From: Sarcocystis neurona
Lineage: Eukaryota; Apicomplexa; Conoidasida; Eucoccidiorida; Sarcocystidae
Assembly (NCBI GenBank): GCA_000727475.1
Contig: KL647309.1
Location: 937,820-1,001,819 of the forward strand
Reading direction: 5' to 3'
DNA: 64,000 bases
Below, one piece after another: positions 1 through 13,100 of this stretch; the stretch's first letter is position 1, and each line of letters starts with the position of its first letter. The notes beneath the pieces are model-generated. The model ran no database searches, was not told the origin of the DNA, and was given only the letters and a program-made list of their open reading frames with translations. Both the position numbers and the translations under genes were made by a program.

Positions 1-1
1 A

Positions 2-355
2 GAGGAAGAGAAAGTAAGGGGTAGCAGAGAAAAAAGTGAAGAAGCAGAAGCAACAATAGCAGAAGGACAAAAGAAGGATGTGCCAGAAGCAAATGCACAT
101 GCGGTAGTCTCGCGGGACGCACCACCAGTAGGAGCAGAATCAGCAAAATCGGTCCCAGCAGAAGAAAAACAAGCAGCAGCAACACCAGCAGTGACAACAG
201 CACCGTTGGCAGGAGCAGCAGCAGCAGAAGAAGAGAAGAAACCGCTGTTTCTTGTTACGGGTACTGACGCTTTGAACAAAACGCAGCGGATTACTGCGGC
301 GGAGTCCGTCGGCAGCAGCAGCAGCAACGGCAACGGCAGCAGCAGCAGTAATTGA
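2..355 (+). CDS. Possible C-terminal end of an unidentified plus-strand gene (5' part outside window)
   Basis: The frame is open from the first bases of the window to a TGA at 353-355, about 117 codons. It starts with an acidic/basic mixed stretch, becomes Ala/Pro/Glu-rich, then has a less biased segment with KKPLFLVTGTDALNKTQRI, and ends in a Ser/Asn/Gly run. No start codon with good context is visible, so I read it as a 3' exon. If real, the gene is convergent with POLD2. No family is recognised. The non-repetitive segment is the only argument for coding; the rest could be a CAG-tract artefact. Confidence 0.3.
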   Translation, partial: EEEKVRGSREKSEEAEATIAEGQKKDVPEANAHAVVSRDAPPVGAESAKSVPAEEKQAAATPAVTTAPLAGAAAAEEEKKPLFLVTGTDALNKTQRITAAESVGSSSSNGNGSSSSN

Positions 356-3132
356 AAAGGTCTGCCAAGAGGAGCAATACCACCGTCGACAGCAGCTGCA
401 GCTGTAACGAAAGAGAATGCAACAGCAGCAGGAGAATCGCCAGGTGCGACGACGTGGTGGACCTGCGTGGGTGGACGAATTCACCAGCAGCGGCAGCAGC
501 AGCAAACAGCAGTCCCGTCAAAACAGAGGAACAACAGCGGCCGAAGCAGGAACAGACACACCAGTAGAGCTAGAGCAGGAGCAGCAGCATGCCTTACACC
601 AGCAGCAGTGTTATAGCAGTGTCGGCACAAAGGAGGAGGAGGAGCGCCAGCTGCAGCAGAAGTTAGAGAGCAGGAGAAGACGTGAGGATGCTGTTGAATG
701 AAGTGAAGCGTAAAATTGGCTGACTGAAAGGCGAATGCGTTTTCAGAAATTTATTGTTAGTTAGAAAAGTGCTCCTTCACTGATTTCATCTCACGTCTCT
801 ACATATCGAGGAAGCTGTTCAAAATTTTCTTCTGTATTAGTTCGTGTTGCGATGTGTACGGGAGAACAATGGTGCAAATATCGAAAAGAAAGGTTCGGAG
901 ATACGTGGATTCACACAGAGAAGAATAGCACTCTACATGTGTTTGTATGCATATGTACATGTATTAGCGTATGTCCATACTAAATAAATACACACGTCTG
1001 TCTGTCTAAGTGTCTGCCAGCCGTCCTCTACAGTTCTGCTAGATCGACCGCGATGCGTCTACAAGGAAGAACGGAACAATTTGCCGAAACTGATGTACGA
1101 AGTGAGTCCTCTACAGACTTGATTCTTTTGGCTGTTTCCTGTCCCGTGAAGTGGCTCGCGGTGAAAGGTTATTTGAAGAGCGAGAGAGAGAGTCACACGT
1201 CGATTTTTTCTTCACTTTTTTTCTTCAGGACCTTGATTCTCATCTGAAACCGGTAATTCTTGTTCCTTCCTTAATTGATTAACAGAAAGTGTGAATTACC
1301 TCGGCACCAATGTCCCTAGAAAATAACCATGTCAGCCAAAGGGAAGAACCAGACTGGTTTGTACTGGTTGACTTCTCTTTCTGCGTATATTACTTTCGTG
1401 GAGTAGGTGGAAACGCAGCAGGGACTGAAAAGGCACAAATGACAGGACGAAGGTGTCCTTGTCTTTAATTGGAGAAGCAACACTGATGCAGCTTGCACAG
1501 GCACTGACGCACATATTTCTCCAATTTTTCACTATGCACGTGGTGACTTACGAGGGAGTGCGCCGTATGGAACAACTCAGAGAGAGATGTCCATGTGAAA
1601 AATTCACCGTTTCCAAATCAACTTGGTAGTTTGCAGTCCTTCAGAACACGAGTACAGCTCATCTTTTATTCGTTGGGCAATCCTGCTCACCACTTCCTTA
1701 TTTTTGTTAGTTACGGCGGTAGAAGCAGGCGTGGGCGTTAGTTATCGCGCACATGTACTTAGAAATCACCCATCTGAAGAGGAAAGATTTGCTTCTTTAT
1801 TGCTCACAATCTTCAGGCAGTTCCGCTAAAACGCAATGATAATAGATGCCGTTTGCTGTTCGTCGTGCGAGCGGACGTCTGTATCGAAATCGTACAGCTG
1901 AACAGAAAGAGGCGGGTGGTTTTTTCTCTCCTGCACTTCCACTTCCGCAATGAGTCGCTGCCGGAGAGAAAAGGCTACCGGGTTCCCTGTAATGCTGAGG
2001 TGACTCCGCGCTATTATTCCTCCTTGCCGAATGACTGTTGATCACAAGCACTTACACATTAGCTGTGTTGAATTGTCGGCTTCTTGTTTGAAGAACATAA
2101 GTGTCTCGCAAGTGAGGAAAACTGGTTTACCTCACCAGTGAGAGAAATTGGTTTACAATATCGTTGTTTGAGAAAGTGGACACAAACGATAATCTAGGTT
2201 AAACTTCTGCAGACGCCTTCCGTAAGATTTTATCCTTCTTTTCAAGAAACGCCATTTGTAACTGGCACACAGGGATCTACAGAACTTCTGCAGATGTAAA
2301 ACAGTTTAACATGTTTTGGAAAGCGTTACGGTCGAACCAGGCAGACAAGGCCATTTGTAATTGAAGCGATCTACTGCGGTATGTGTTGCAATGGACCAAA
2401 ATCACCTGTCTTCGTAGAATGTGGAAGAAATCACAGCAGTTTCGAGCACGAAAGAGTTATTCTGGAAAAGTGTCGTACGGCCCAGTAAAATAAAGGATAC
2501 CTCAACCCACCTTGATGAGAAATCAGTGCTTCGTGTTCCCCTCTTCCACGACTAACGGCAGAGCGCCACGACTAAGAAACTCGATCCACTTTGTAGCGAA
2601 ACAAGCACAAGGAGAACTATTACACAAGATAGAACACGGAAAAAATTTCCACTGTAACACACTTCTACCCGTTCGGGAGCGAAGCAGAAGGAGAAACAGA
2701 ATATGAAGGAAAGGTCTTTAAGGTAAGCATCACCATCATGATTAGGATGATTAGGATGATGATGATGATGGTGAGCCCTCCAGTATACTTGCGAGATATA
2801 CTGTTGTAACGTACCAAAATATGAAGGTAGTCCCCTTCCAACAGGATGCCCGCCGGCAGACGTTACGCAGGAAATTCGGATCAGTAGAATAACGAAGTGT
2901 TCTGGGGGACGCGGAAAAGCTTGATTTTTGTTTCGCTCCCTTGCAACAAGTGCTTCTGCAATTTTTCATGTTTCTGTGACTGTCTTTGCTCGTGTTTGCG
3001 CAGCTCTCCCCTTTGTCTTGCTGTTTCCTGGAGTTGTTCTGTTGCTGTGTCTGTTGCTGTTGCGATTGCTGCAGGTTCTATTAACGGCTAGACGTCTTCG
3101 TAACCCTAACAAGGTAGATGTAAGTGAGTCTT

Positions 3133-3278
3133 GACTCCTTTCTGCTGAAGGTGGGAGAAACGAATGCTTCTTTTTTTAAAATGTCAGACGGATTCAACAG
3201 TAGACATGACTTTCTGCTGAGAAAAGAAACGGATGCCTCCTTTTTTAAAATTCAAGACGGATTCAACAGTAGGCGCAA
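3133..3278. repeat. Imperfect tandem duplication, about 73-bp unit, two copies
   Basis: Both copies contain a TTTCTGCTGA segment, then GAAACG(A/G)ATGC(T/C)TC, a T-rich run followed by AAAAT, and AGACGGATTCAACAGTAG. The first copy is about 3133-3208 and the second about 3209-3278. It lies in intergenic sequence. Confidence 0.75.
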
Positions 3279-4480
3279 CTCGGTGCTCGTGCTCTAACCA
3301 AAAGGAAGAAACCGATCGAAGTTATTTCCGAGTGGGCCGTTGAGGACCCGAGGACTTCCCAACTTCTGTCTACCGAGTCTGAAGTCATTTTTCTCGTCCA
3401 CACAATGAACTGATAGTAATATACTGTGTCTTCATGCAGACTTAGTCTTGTACCCCTACAACAAGCACCCGCTCTCCTCGTTGCCTCTATTATGCATCCT
3501 TTTGTCGAAAACCAGTAAGAGGGAACTGTACGTCCACGCGATAAGCAGCGTGAGGATGCTAATTAATGAAAGAGTTCTCCAGCTCAAAGTGTGAGAGAAC
3601 ACCAGCTGCATCCTCTTTGGTTCCAAAGAGAGGAGTCAAGTTCCTCCACCGAGCGCAGCACTCTTCTAGAGAGATATTCATGAGGAATCTAAAAGACACA
3701 TACGTGTGCATTCACCTATGTGTACATATTTTTACCTCTGAGCATACCATAGAGAGAGAGGGGTAGATACGGATATAGATAAGATGTAGGGAGACATAGA
3801 AACGTGTGGATGGAGATCAGTACAAACATATTTCGACACAAGGTGTGTATATATATATACATATATATAGAGATATATATATAGATGTATAGGTATATAA
3901 ACGTCTGAATACGGCACACGCCTCTTCTGCTGTTTTTGTTGCAGAACAGTTTCTAGTAGTGATAACCGTCTTCGTTTTTAGTGAGTGACGCCATGACCGT
4001 GAAACACTTGAGGCCCTCCTTACTCTCAGCAGAGAGACATGACGATATATCTTAAACAAATGCTTTTACAATGCAGCTCCGACAGACGCAACGAGCCGAG
4101 CTGTTTTGCTGAAAAGGCATACTCCCAGCAACGGCGCTCCGTGTCTTCTACCCCAAATGCATGTTTTTTTAAGATGAACATCTCTGTATCTCTTCCACGT
4201 GTGTGAGCGCAAAAAGCAGCTTCCCTGGATGCTGCAACTTGGAGCAGTCGCCTCTCCGTCAAGGAGGAAAAAAAAGAAATTTCTACCTTCTACGCGTGTG
4301 CCGGTACGGGTGTGTCCACGTTTCTCTCTGCGTCCGTCTAAATACATCCCCAGCTGAACAACAAAGAGACGCGTGCATGTGGACTTATATACGCATATAT
4401 CTATACATACTATATACATCTGTATAATGCACGTGTCCACATACGTATGTGTACACCCAAATATTCCCAGAAAAATAACG

Positions 4481-4562
4481 TATATATATATATATGTAGT
4501 GTGTGTGTGTGTGTGTGTGTATGTGTGTACACAACGGTGTGCATATATATATATATATACGT
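4481..4562. repeat. Compound (TA)n-(GT)n-(TA)n microsatellite
   Basis: A TA run is followed by about ten GT units and a second TA run. Read on either strand this gives Tyr/Ile/Cys/Val/His frames that are not genes. Confidence 0.9.
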
Positions 4563-6161
4563 ATAAAGAGTGCGTACACTTGAAAACACACACACCCATC
4601 CTTGCTTTTGTTTTTGTTATATCGCGGTGTCGAGAGATAGGGAGTGCAAAGGAGGATATGTGCGAATGTGCATCCCTGCAGTTGTAGTCAAGACACGCGC
4701 GTCCGGTGCGTGTGCGCCTCCTCTCGACGTTGCGTTATATTTTCCCCGGAGAAGACGTGTCTGTTTTTAGAAGAGCACAGCAGACAAGCTGTGTACCGCG
4801 CGGGAGCAAACTAAAATGTTTTCATCTCGCGTCTACGCCTCGAGGTCCGTGATGGTTGTTTCTCTCTGCGCAGAGACTCCCCCCCGGCGTGCAGGCAGGG
4901 AGCAGCGCGTCATCTCCTCCGCACGCGTCGAGTAGAAACATCAGTACGCTGGCTCTCTGTAGAATTGTGAAGAGGATACTGCCCGCAGTCTCTCCAGGTA
5001 ACGCAGAGGGATGGGTAATACACTTTGTCTGCAAACTCGTGTAGATACACCCCGGCAGTGTAGAAATATGTGAAGGACACTAGCTGTGCAGTTCATACGG
5101 TCGGAACAGAATAGGAGAAATATCACGCTTTTGCGTAAATTGTGTCAAGACACGTACACGTGTGTGTGCCACAAAAGCTGCATGCAGTTAGGCAGGAACG
5201 TATGGCAAATCCGCGCGTTTTCACAGGTGTGTACACGGGACGCAGTATCTCTCTCTGTATATATACATATATACCTGTGATACTGCTTACAGAGTCCCTC
5301 GGTCTTTTTCTCTCTCTTCGATATATATATTTGTATGTATACGTGTCCGCCGCATATCCGTCCCCCCATTGCCCCCCCGCGCCTTTCAACATCGACGTTT
5401 CCCCGCGCCAGGACTGGACGCGTTTCCTCAGAAATCGGCGCACGCCCGCAGATGATGACGGACGGCAAATGTAGACAAAGAGCAGGAGAAGCGTGGAAGG
5501 CCTCATCTCTAAATGTGTACATACGGAAGAAGAAAAGATGCGTAGAAAGACGTGTTGTCTACAAACGCATACGTGGGTAGGGTCGGGTACGCAGACACAC
5601 AAAAACAAAAACTTGCGAATATAAAGTTTCGTGCGCGTAGGAGCAAAGGAGCAAACATGTCTCCGTGTGTATGTGACAAATGCTGCCGTGACTTGCACGC
5701 CTGCCGCGCACGTCCAACAGCTGGGCCCGCTTCCCAGCAGCAAGTCTTCACTTCTTTCCACTTCATCTATGTATCTAGGCAGACAAAAAGACAAGTAAAA
5801 AAGGAGATAGAGAGAGGACAAGAAACACGAGAAACTCGACTGGACGCAATTGACGACAACACGTCTCAGTATTCCTCTGCAAAATTACATGCACAGAGGT
5901 CCCCGCCTTCAGAAGATAAAGAAAGGGAGATATAAACAAGAAGGGCGACGAAGAGAAAGACAGAATGAAGAGCAAACGGCAGCGAAACATGAATATATAC
6001 CAGCCAACTAGTGTCCGCTCATAATCTTCACACACATAGAAACAGCAGAAACAACCCAGTTCATATATATATATATATATGAGAGAGGCGCAGAGAGGAA
6101 GAGAGAAGAAGAGAGGAACGACATTACGACGCACAGCAAAAATAGTTCACAGACGAAATGT

Positions 6162-6300
6162 CTATTCTTCTTCTTCTTTTGAACTCCGCACAGCAAAGCG
6201 AATGGGGACTACCGCAAGAGAATTAATGTCCACCAAAACTATCGTAGGGTCCTTCGAGAAATCAGGAACACACAGCAGCAGCGGCCCTGAAGGCCGCGTC
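6162..6300 (-). CDS. POLD2: POLD2 last exon (PDF block and stop)
   Basis: It encodes RPSGPLLLCVPDFSKDPTIV and LVDINSLAVVPIRF, aligning with the family GPEDQTVLLVTVPDF and LVNLRSLACQPISF. A short basic/acidic tail ends in four Glu, with the stop at 6162-6164. Confidence 0.94.
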
Positions 6301-7091
6301 CTAACAGCAGTCGAACAAGAGGAAGCTGCAGCAGGGAAAACAGCAGCAGCAGCAGGAGGAGACACGGCAGCAGCAGAGTAGCTGGTTGCTTCCATCTGCA
6401 CCTCCTCGACTTCCGCATGTCCTCTTGCTGCTGCTGCATCTGCTGCATCTGCTGTTGCTGTTGGCGGTGCTGCCTCTTCTGCTGTTTCTGCTTCTTTTGC
6501 TGTTGATGGAGTAGCAACGGGCAAAGGAGAGAGCGCATCTACGCACATGTATTTATAGAGCAACTTCTCGTGATTTGCAGAGAAGTAGACGTGGAAGAAG
6601 TCGTCCTGGTCGGTCAAGCAAAACGGATCTGCTCCTATAAACGGGTACATTCTGCAGCAGCGAAGGACACAGCCAAGAAGAAGAGACGAAAACGAAGCAA
6701 AGCTGACACAACACGCAAAAAAGAACTGACGTACACATCTACAGAGGCGTTCAAATCTCCATCTCTATATCTCGATATCTGTGTGTATATGTACATATAT
6801 ATCTCTGCATGCGTTCCTCTGTTTCCCCCTCCTACATAAACATACCGGTGTATATATATATATATATGTAGTTAATCGCATATATATATATATACAACAA
6901 GATGAACATATGTTGGCATATTTACGTAACACATACGCGCACACATATAGAGAGGAATAAGTATATATCCAGATGGACATATATATATAGATGGACATAG
7001 AAGATATATAGAGAGAAAAAGGGAGGCGGACGTGTGTATATATATGTGCATACGCATATACGTAAATATATACTTACCGTATTAGGATAGA

Positions 7092-7127
<36 letters not shown>

Positions 7128-10100
7128 AAGAATGTTGAGAGAGAAACACAGAAAGGGAAGTTTAAATTTGAGAAAAGGAAATTCCCGTTGGTGGGACATG
7201 TGCAAGTGTTCTACAAGTAGACGTTTCTTCTTCTTCTCACAGCAACAACGCACAGAGTCCCTTCGCACGCGTTGCCTGTATCGAGCAAAAGCAAGGAAAC
7301 TTCCGCTCGACCCATGCGGCACATCAGCAGAAAATGAATCTCAGCAGCAGCTGCAGCAGCAGGTCGAGGACGGGAAGGAGCAGCAGCAGCAGCGAACGAC
7401 AGCTCAGCAGTAGCAGCAGAAAATACGACAGCAGCAGCACCAGATTTCTCAGCAGAAACAGCAGTGGGTATGACAGCAGCAGCAGCCATCGCTATCTCGG
7501 CAGCAGCAGATGCTGCTGGGCGCGAGCAGCTCAGCAGCACAGGGACTGCAGCAACAGCAGCAGCACCAGCGACGGAAAACGCTGAAGTGCTAGACGTAGG
7601 GCACCAGGAGCAGCAGCACCAGCAGCAGCAAACGAGCTGCAGCAGCAGCACATGACCAGCAACATCAGCAGCAGCAAGGGACCAGCAACAGCAGCAGCGG
7701 GAGGGAGTGTCGCTTAGCAGCAGCAGCAGCAAGTGACCTGGAGCAGCAGCAGCGAAAGACCAGAAAAAGCAGCAGCAAAAGAGCAGCAGCAGCAGGTGGT
7801 GGGAGTGTCCCTTAGCAGCAGCAGCTAGCGACCGGGAGCAGCAGCAGCAGCAAAAGAGCAGCAGCAGTAGGTAGTGTCGCATACGAACGAGAGCAGGAGC
7901 AAATAAACAGCAGCAGGGCCGTGGACGTACGAGAGAGTATCCGGTGCGGTGGGGGCGAGACAGCGGGCTTCTACGCAGAGTTCAAGTGCGCCTGTTCGCA
8001 CACAGCAATATCACCACAGGAGCACACCAACAGCTAATAAAGACGAGACCCTCTGCTGCAGCAGCAGCCGAACAGAGATATCTTCATTCACAGAGGGCAA
8101 AGGCAGGAAAGGAGGAATAGAGCACAAACACAAAGAAGGATAAAGAGGAGGAAGAGGAAGGGAAGAATACGTAAAATTATATGGAAAATAGATGCCCGCC
8201 CATTCTTTCTAAGATGCACTTATATATACGTCCACCTACAGAAGCCTCTGCACACATGTATATATATATATATACATGCGCAAATAATATATATGTATAC
8301 ATATGTATACAGATCTATCCATCTGCAGAGGCATCTGCCTACATTTAGATGTATACGTATGTGCACAAATAATATACACATATACGTAATATACCAGCAG
8401 ACATATATTTTGCATTTGCGTACACACACAGTATACATACATGAGACAGATGCGTATATATATATATATATATGTGTGCACAAGTAATATATATTAATAC
8501 AGGATATACTGATAAATATATGTTATGGATCTGCATCCTAATACATTATACACGTGCATGTATATATAAATATATATGGGGGCACATGCGTATATATATA
8601 TATATATGTATACAACTAAAGCATAGATTTATACGTAATATAGTACTAAATAAATATTACGCATGTGTCTCAATATATATATATATATGTACATGTGAAG
8701 AGATGTGTGTATATGTACATATGTGTACATATTGATGTATTCAGAAAATATATACTAACGTGTGTTCTTATCAAAAGTATATATATAGAGAGAGATGTGC
8801 GTATACAGATAGAGAGAGCTGCTGTTATATGAGCGTGTGTGCGGAGTCAGAGGTGGGTGAAGAAGAAACGGAACAAAAAAGTGGAACTCTTGTGCGTCCT
8901 TCAGAAAGAAGAAATTCGGTCACTTGCTGCACTCGACCTGCAACGAAGACCCGTCGATGCTTCATAATAAACAGGAGGTGTTGTCCACGCCTTTGCAAAA
9001 CGGAGCACGGCAATGTGTACGTCGACGTTGAGGGAGAAAATCAGAGAAAGACAGGGGAAAGAGAAGAGGAAAAGTAAAGTGCATGTCATCGCATAGCGAA
9101 AGGGGAACGCATAGAGAAGTGCTGCTGTGAAGGAGACGAATGAGAAGACGAAGTAGAAGAAGTAGAAGTGAGGAAGTCTTACCAAGAGGATCAAGACCGG
9201 AGAACTTGCATATATTTTTCACAGGCTGCCCGGACGCTCCTACGAAGCGTGTCTACAAAAGAAAAAGAGAGGACGCAGCAGCAGCAGCAAACGCTGCGCG
9301 AGCAATCACCAGCAGCAACAAACAGCAGCTGCTGCAGCAGCCAGAGGCGACTGCAGAAGAACGCAAGAGCGAAGCAGCAGCTGCAACGAAGAACAGAAAG
9401 GACAAGAAGCATACACGAAAAAACACAAGAAAGAAGAAGAAGAAGGAAGCGAAGAAGAAGCAGCAGCAGCACCACACGGCGAACGAAGCACGAGAAGCAG
9501 TTGCACACAGAGAAGATGGTGCCGCAGAAGCTGCAGCAGCAGCAGCACCTCCCACGGAGCAGGACCAGGAACAGCAGCGGCAGCAACAGCAGCGGCAGCA
9601 ACGGCAGCGGCGGCATCAGCAGCAACAGCAGCGGCGGCATCAGCAGCAACAGCAGCGGCGCAACAGCAGCGATCCCAACAGCAGAGGCAGCAGTTAAGCA
9701 GACAACAGCACAATCGCGCGGCAGTCAGCACGAAGAGCAGCAGCAACCGCCCGTGCCACGGGCACTCGTCCCAGCAGGCCGGTACAGCAGCAGTAGCAGC
9801 ACCGGTGGCGGCAGCGTTCAAGAAAAGTAGAGCACCAGTTGAAAGGAGCAGCAGCAGCGCCAGAAGGGGCAGCAGTTCTAGCCGCAGAACATAAATATAT
9901 ATATATATATGGAAAGACACCGATACATCTGTGTACGTCTAAACAAATAGAGGAATGTCTACTTTACGTATCTGCTGGCACGTATAATAAAAATACATGT
10001 AGCTATCAGTCCAAACAACCACATATATATGTATGTATATATATAGTCCTATAATAAACATACACACATATACATATATATATATGTACACAGACGTGTA

Positions 10101-13100
10101 TATACGGATATGGGCAGAGACATTTATTTGTACGAGTGGAAGCGAGGGAGAGCGACAGGAAAGAAGGGAGAAGAGAAGAAAATTGTGGAACGTTCGCACA
10201 TGGGAGGATTACGAAAAGTAAATGTGGTGCACTTCAACGTCAGAGATTCCTCGCTGATAACTGCACGTTCTCCTCTCCACCCGGAGAAGAAAATGACAAA
10301 AAATTTCTCCGTACACAAGTCGTTCATATTCTTCACCTTCTTCATTTAACTACTACGTCATCCATCCACCTAACTTCGCTCTCATGCGTGCATACATACA
10401 TATACACATATAAATATGCACACATATATATGGTTGTACGCACGTAATATACACTACCTGTGCGAGAGTATATATATATAGGGTTATGTATAGAGCGTGT
10501 GATTATATATATATAGATAGATAGATACAGAGGGAGAGGGGGAGACAGAGGCAAAGAGACACAGAGACGAAGAGATGGACACACGTTTGCAGTTGTACAC
10601 GAATATGTGTTTGTGTAGAGAATTTGCATATATATATATATATATGTGAATATACATGTATATACACATATGTATGTATATATATAGATTAAAAAGACCC
10701 GTCGCAGAGGTAGTGCGGCATACATACAAGTGTACGGAAAGGCGCGCGCATCGAGCAGCAGAGCTCCTTATACACTACCAACCATGCGTCATCCTATAAA
10801 TATTCATACATATACACACATACATATACACATATATAGACATATGTGCGTAGGTAATCCGGTATGGGGACCAGGCACATATATATATATATATATGTAT
10901 ATGGGTAATCCGGTATTTAGATCATACCACACATACGAATATGTATATACTTCGTATATAGGTCGTTTGGCATGGGGACGTGTTTTTACATGAAGAGACG
11001 AAGCTCTGTCCAGCTTCGGAGAGTGGCGTGTCTCTACACCCGAACGCTCGCATTTGTATTGAGACGGAGTGTCTATACACACAAGAGAAATGTATACGGA
11101 AGTGTACAACAACCACGTACACACATATATATAAGACACAGAGAGAGAGGGGGAGAGTACAAAGAAGAATCAATAGGGCCGCATGAGTAATTTAATACGA
11201 ACGAATAACGGTGGCCGGTGTTTGTTAACGAAACGGGTCACCTTTCGGAAGCGTGTACGGAAGAGTTCTGCAGTTCGATCGTAGGGCACGGCCCCAAACG
11301 AGGAAACTCCAGCCGCAGCTATTCCTCTGTTCGCCCGTTTCTTCCTCCTATTCATATAAAAAAGACCCTTCCCACACACTTGTACACCTCGCTCTTCCCA
11401 TATATGTGTATACGTGTATGAGTACACGTACGTATGAATATATACATGTATGTTTTTGTGTCTGTACAGATTGGTGCAGACGTTTCGCTTGGCGACAGTG
11501 CGCAAGGGAGGGAACGATCGTACTTGATCAACAGCAAAAGCGTGCGGGTTGGTGAAGCTGGCGATAGAAGCGTAGCGACGACAGCGCGGCAGCAAGGCGG
11601 AGTGCACACACCGCTGGGGCAAAGAAAACGTCGAGGGGTCTCCTGCTCCCGGCATCAAATCAACAGGAATAGAACTCCCGAGGAGTGCCAGGAAGACATC
11701 TGCCTCTTCAAACGCTGCCTGCAGAGACGCCGCTGCTGCAGCAGCTGCTGCGGCTGTAGGGGTCACTGTGGCTGTTGTGGCTGCCGACTGTCGCGTCTCC
11801 GCGTCTCCTGCTGTTCCTGCCGCCGCCAGGGCGTCCCCGGCGATGACCAGTCGAACAACCCCAGCGGCCAGTTCCCTCTCTTTTTTGCTGCTGCACGCAC
11901 AAGGGGGGGCGGGGAGAGGGGGGCAGGGGAACGGCTGGGGAAAAGAGACAACGGCAGCAGAGAGCGACGGAGAGGACAAAAGGGACGGACACGAAAAGGG
12001 CAGCAAGAAGGCAGAGCAAATCCACAAGAAGTCGAAAAGACAACAGACAGCTTCAGCAGCACACTCGAACAGGAAAAGAGGAAGACGAGAAGGTAGGAGG
12101 AGAACGCAGGTAGAAGGAAAGGAAATGAGAACAGGAGGGGGACCGGGAGGTTGGGAAATTCAGACGTTTGTAGACTTTGTGAAGGTGGGGAAGAACATCG
12201 AGAGAAGAAGGCGTCGGCGAAGAGAAAAGGGAGAAGAAGAAAGCAACCGAGGAGGAAATGCTGGCGGCAAAGTCCCCACGAGACACGGAGACGGGAAGCA
12301 GCAGAAGCCACAGCAGCAAGTGGAGACGAGACAGCAAAAAGAGCGTAGACGGCGGATCAAGGCGAAAGGGAAGAAAGGAGGGACGCCCAGGAAGAGGAAA
12401 ACAGAGATATAAACGACGTAAAGACCGAAGGAAACGGGAGGAAGATGAGCAGCGCTTTCGATGGGAGAGCGCCCCCCCCCCCCGCCCCGCATGCAAGACT
12501 TCACTTGTGGCCTCCTCTCACGACAGCAGCAGCCGAGACGTCCGACGACGCACATGCGCGCCCGGGGTGTGCCTCAATGCAGAGAAACTCCTCCCCGCAG
12601 CAACAGGGGCAGAAGCAAACCGCAGCTGCTTTCTTCTTCCTCTCATCGAACATCATATTGTCTCCTCCTTGATGACCCTTCACGCGTCTCTTTATACACG
12701 AAAAGTACGGTAAGTCGCCGATGTATTCTCCCTCTTCTCCTAACAGAAAAGCGTCGTCCCCACACGTATCTACATGTAGACATATATGTATATGTGTACA
12801 TTCTCATATACATAGACTTATACAGGTACACATGTGTGTGTGTATAAGAAGAGAAAACTACCCAGCGTGAGATATAAGCAGACGACAATCTTCCTCTTCT
12901 CACTATATACGCGTCTCTATACTACATGTATATGTATATGTTTGTAGTGATACGGGTAGACACATATATATGTGTGGGTATTGCAGGGGGAGGAAGTATT
13001 GTGAAAGAGAGGGGAAATTTTTGCAGAGTTAAATATAAGCAGAGGACGACCTTTTCTTCCTCTCCTCACTATAGACGCGTCTGCATACGTCTACGTACAC

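Larger units (their letters stand above)
356..6161. other. Intergenic region downstream of POLD2
   Basis: No supported gene was found on either strand. It holds a CAG-rich stretch at about 410-670, an imperfect tandem duplication near 3133-3278, a GAT run near 2750, and several (TA)n and (GT)n microsatellites near 3850, 4480-4560, 5260-5340 and 6063-6083. The open frames are short or translate microsatellite. The 3' untranslated region of POLD2 must start at its right edge. Confidence 0.6.

Noticed and set aside
3102..3118. Telomere-like CCCTAA
   Set aside because: It is a single occurrence, not an array.
2928..3134. Plus-strand 68-codon frame resembling a signal peptide
   Set aside because: It is a hydrophobic Leu/Val run from TTG/CTG-like sequence with no downstream exon and no conserved part.
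7211..7882. Minus-strand 223-codon frame of Leu, Cys, Ala
   Set aside because: It is a CTG-sense tract in a POLD2 intron; the flanking exons join without it.
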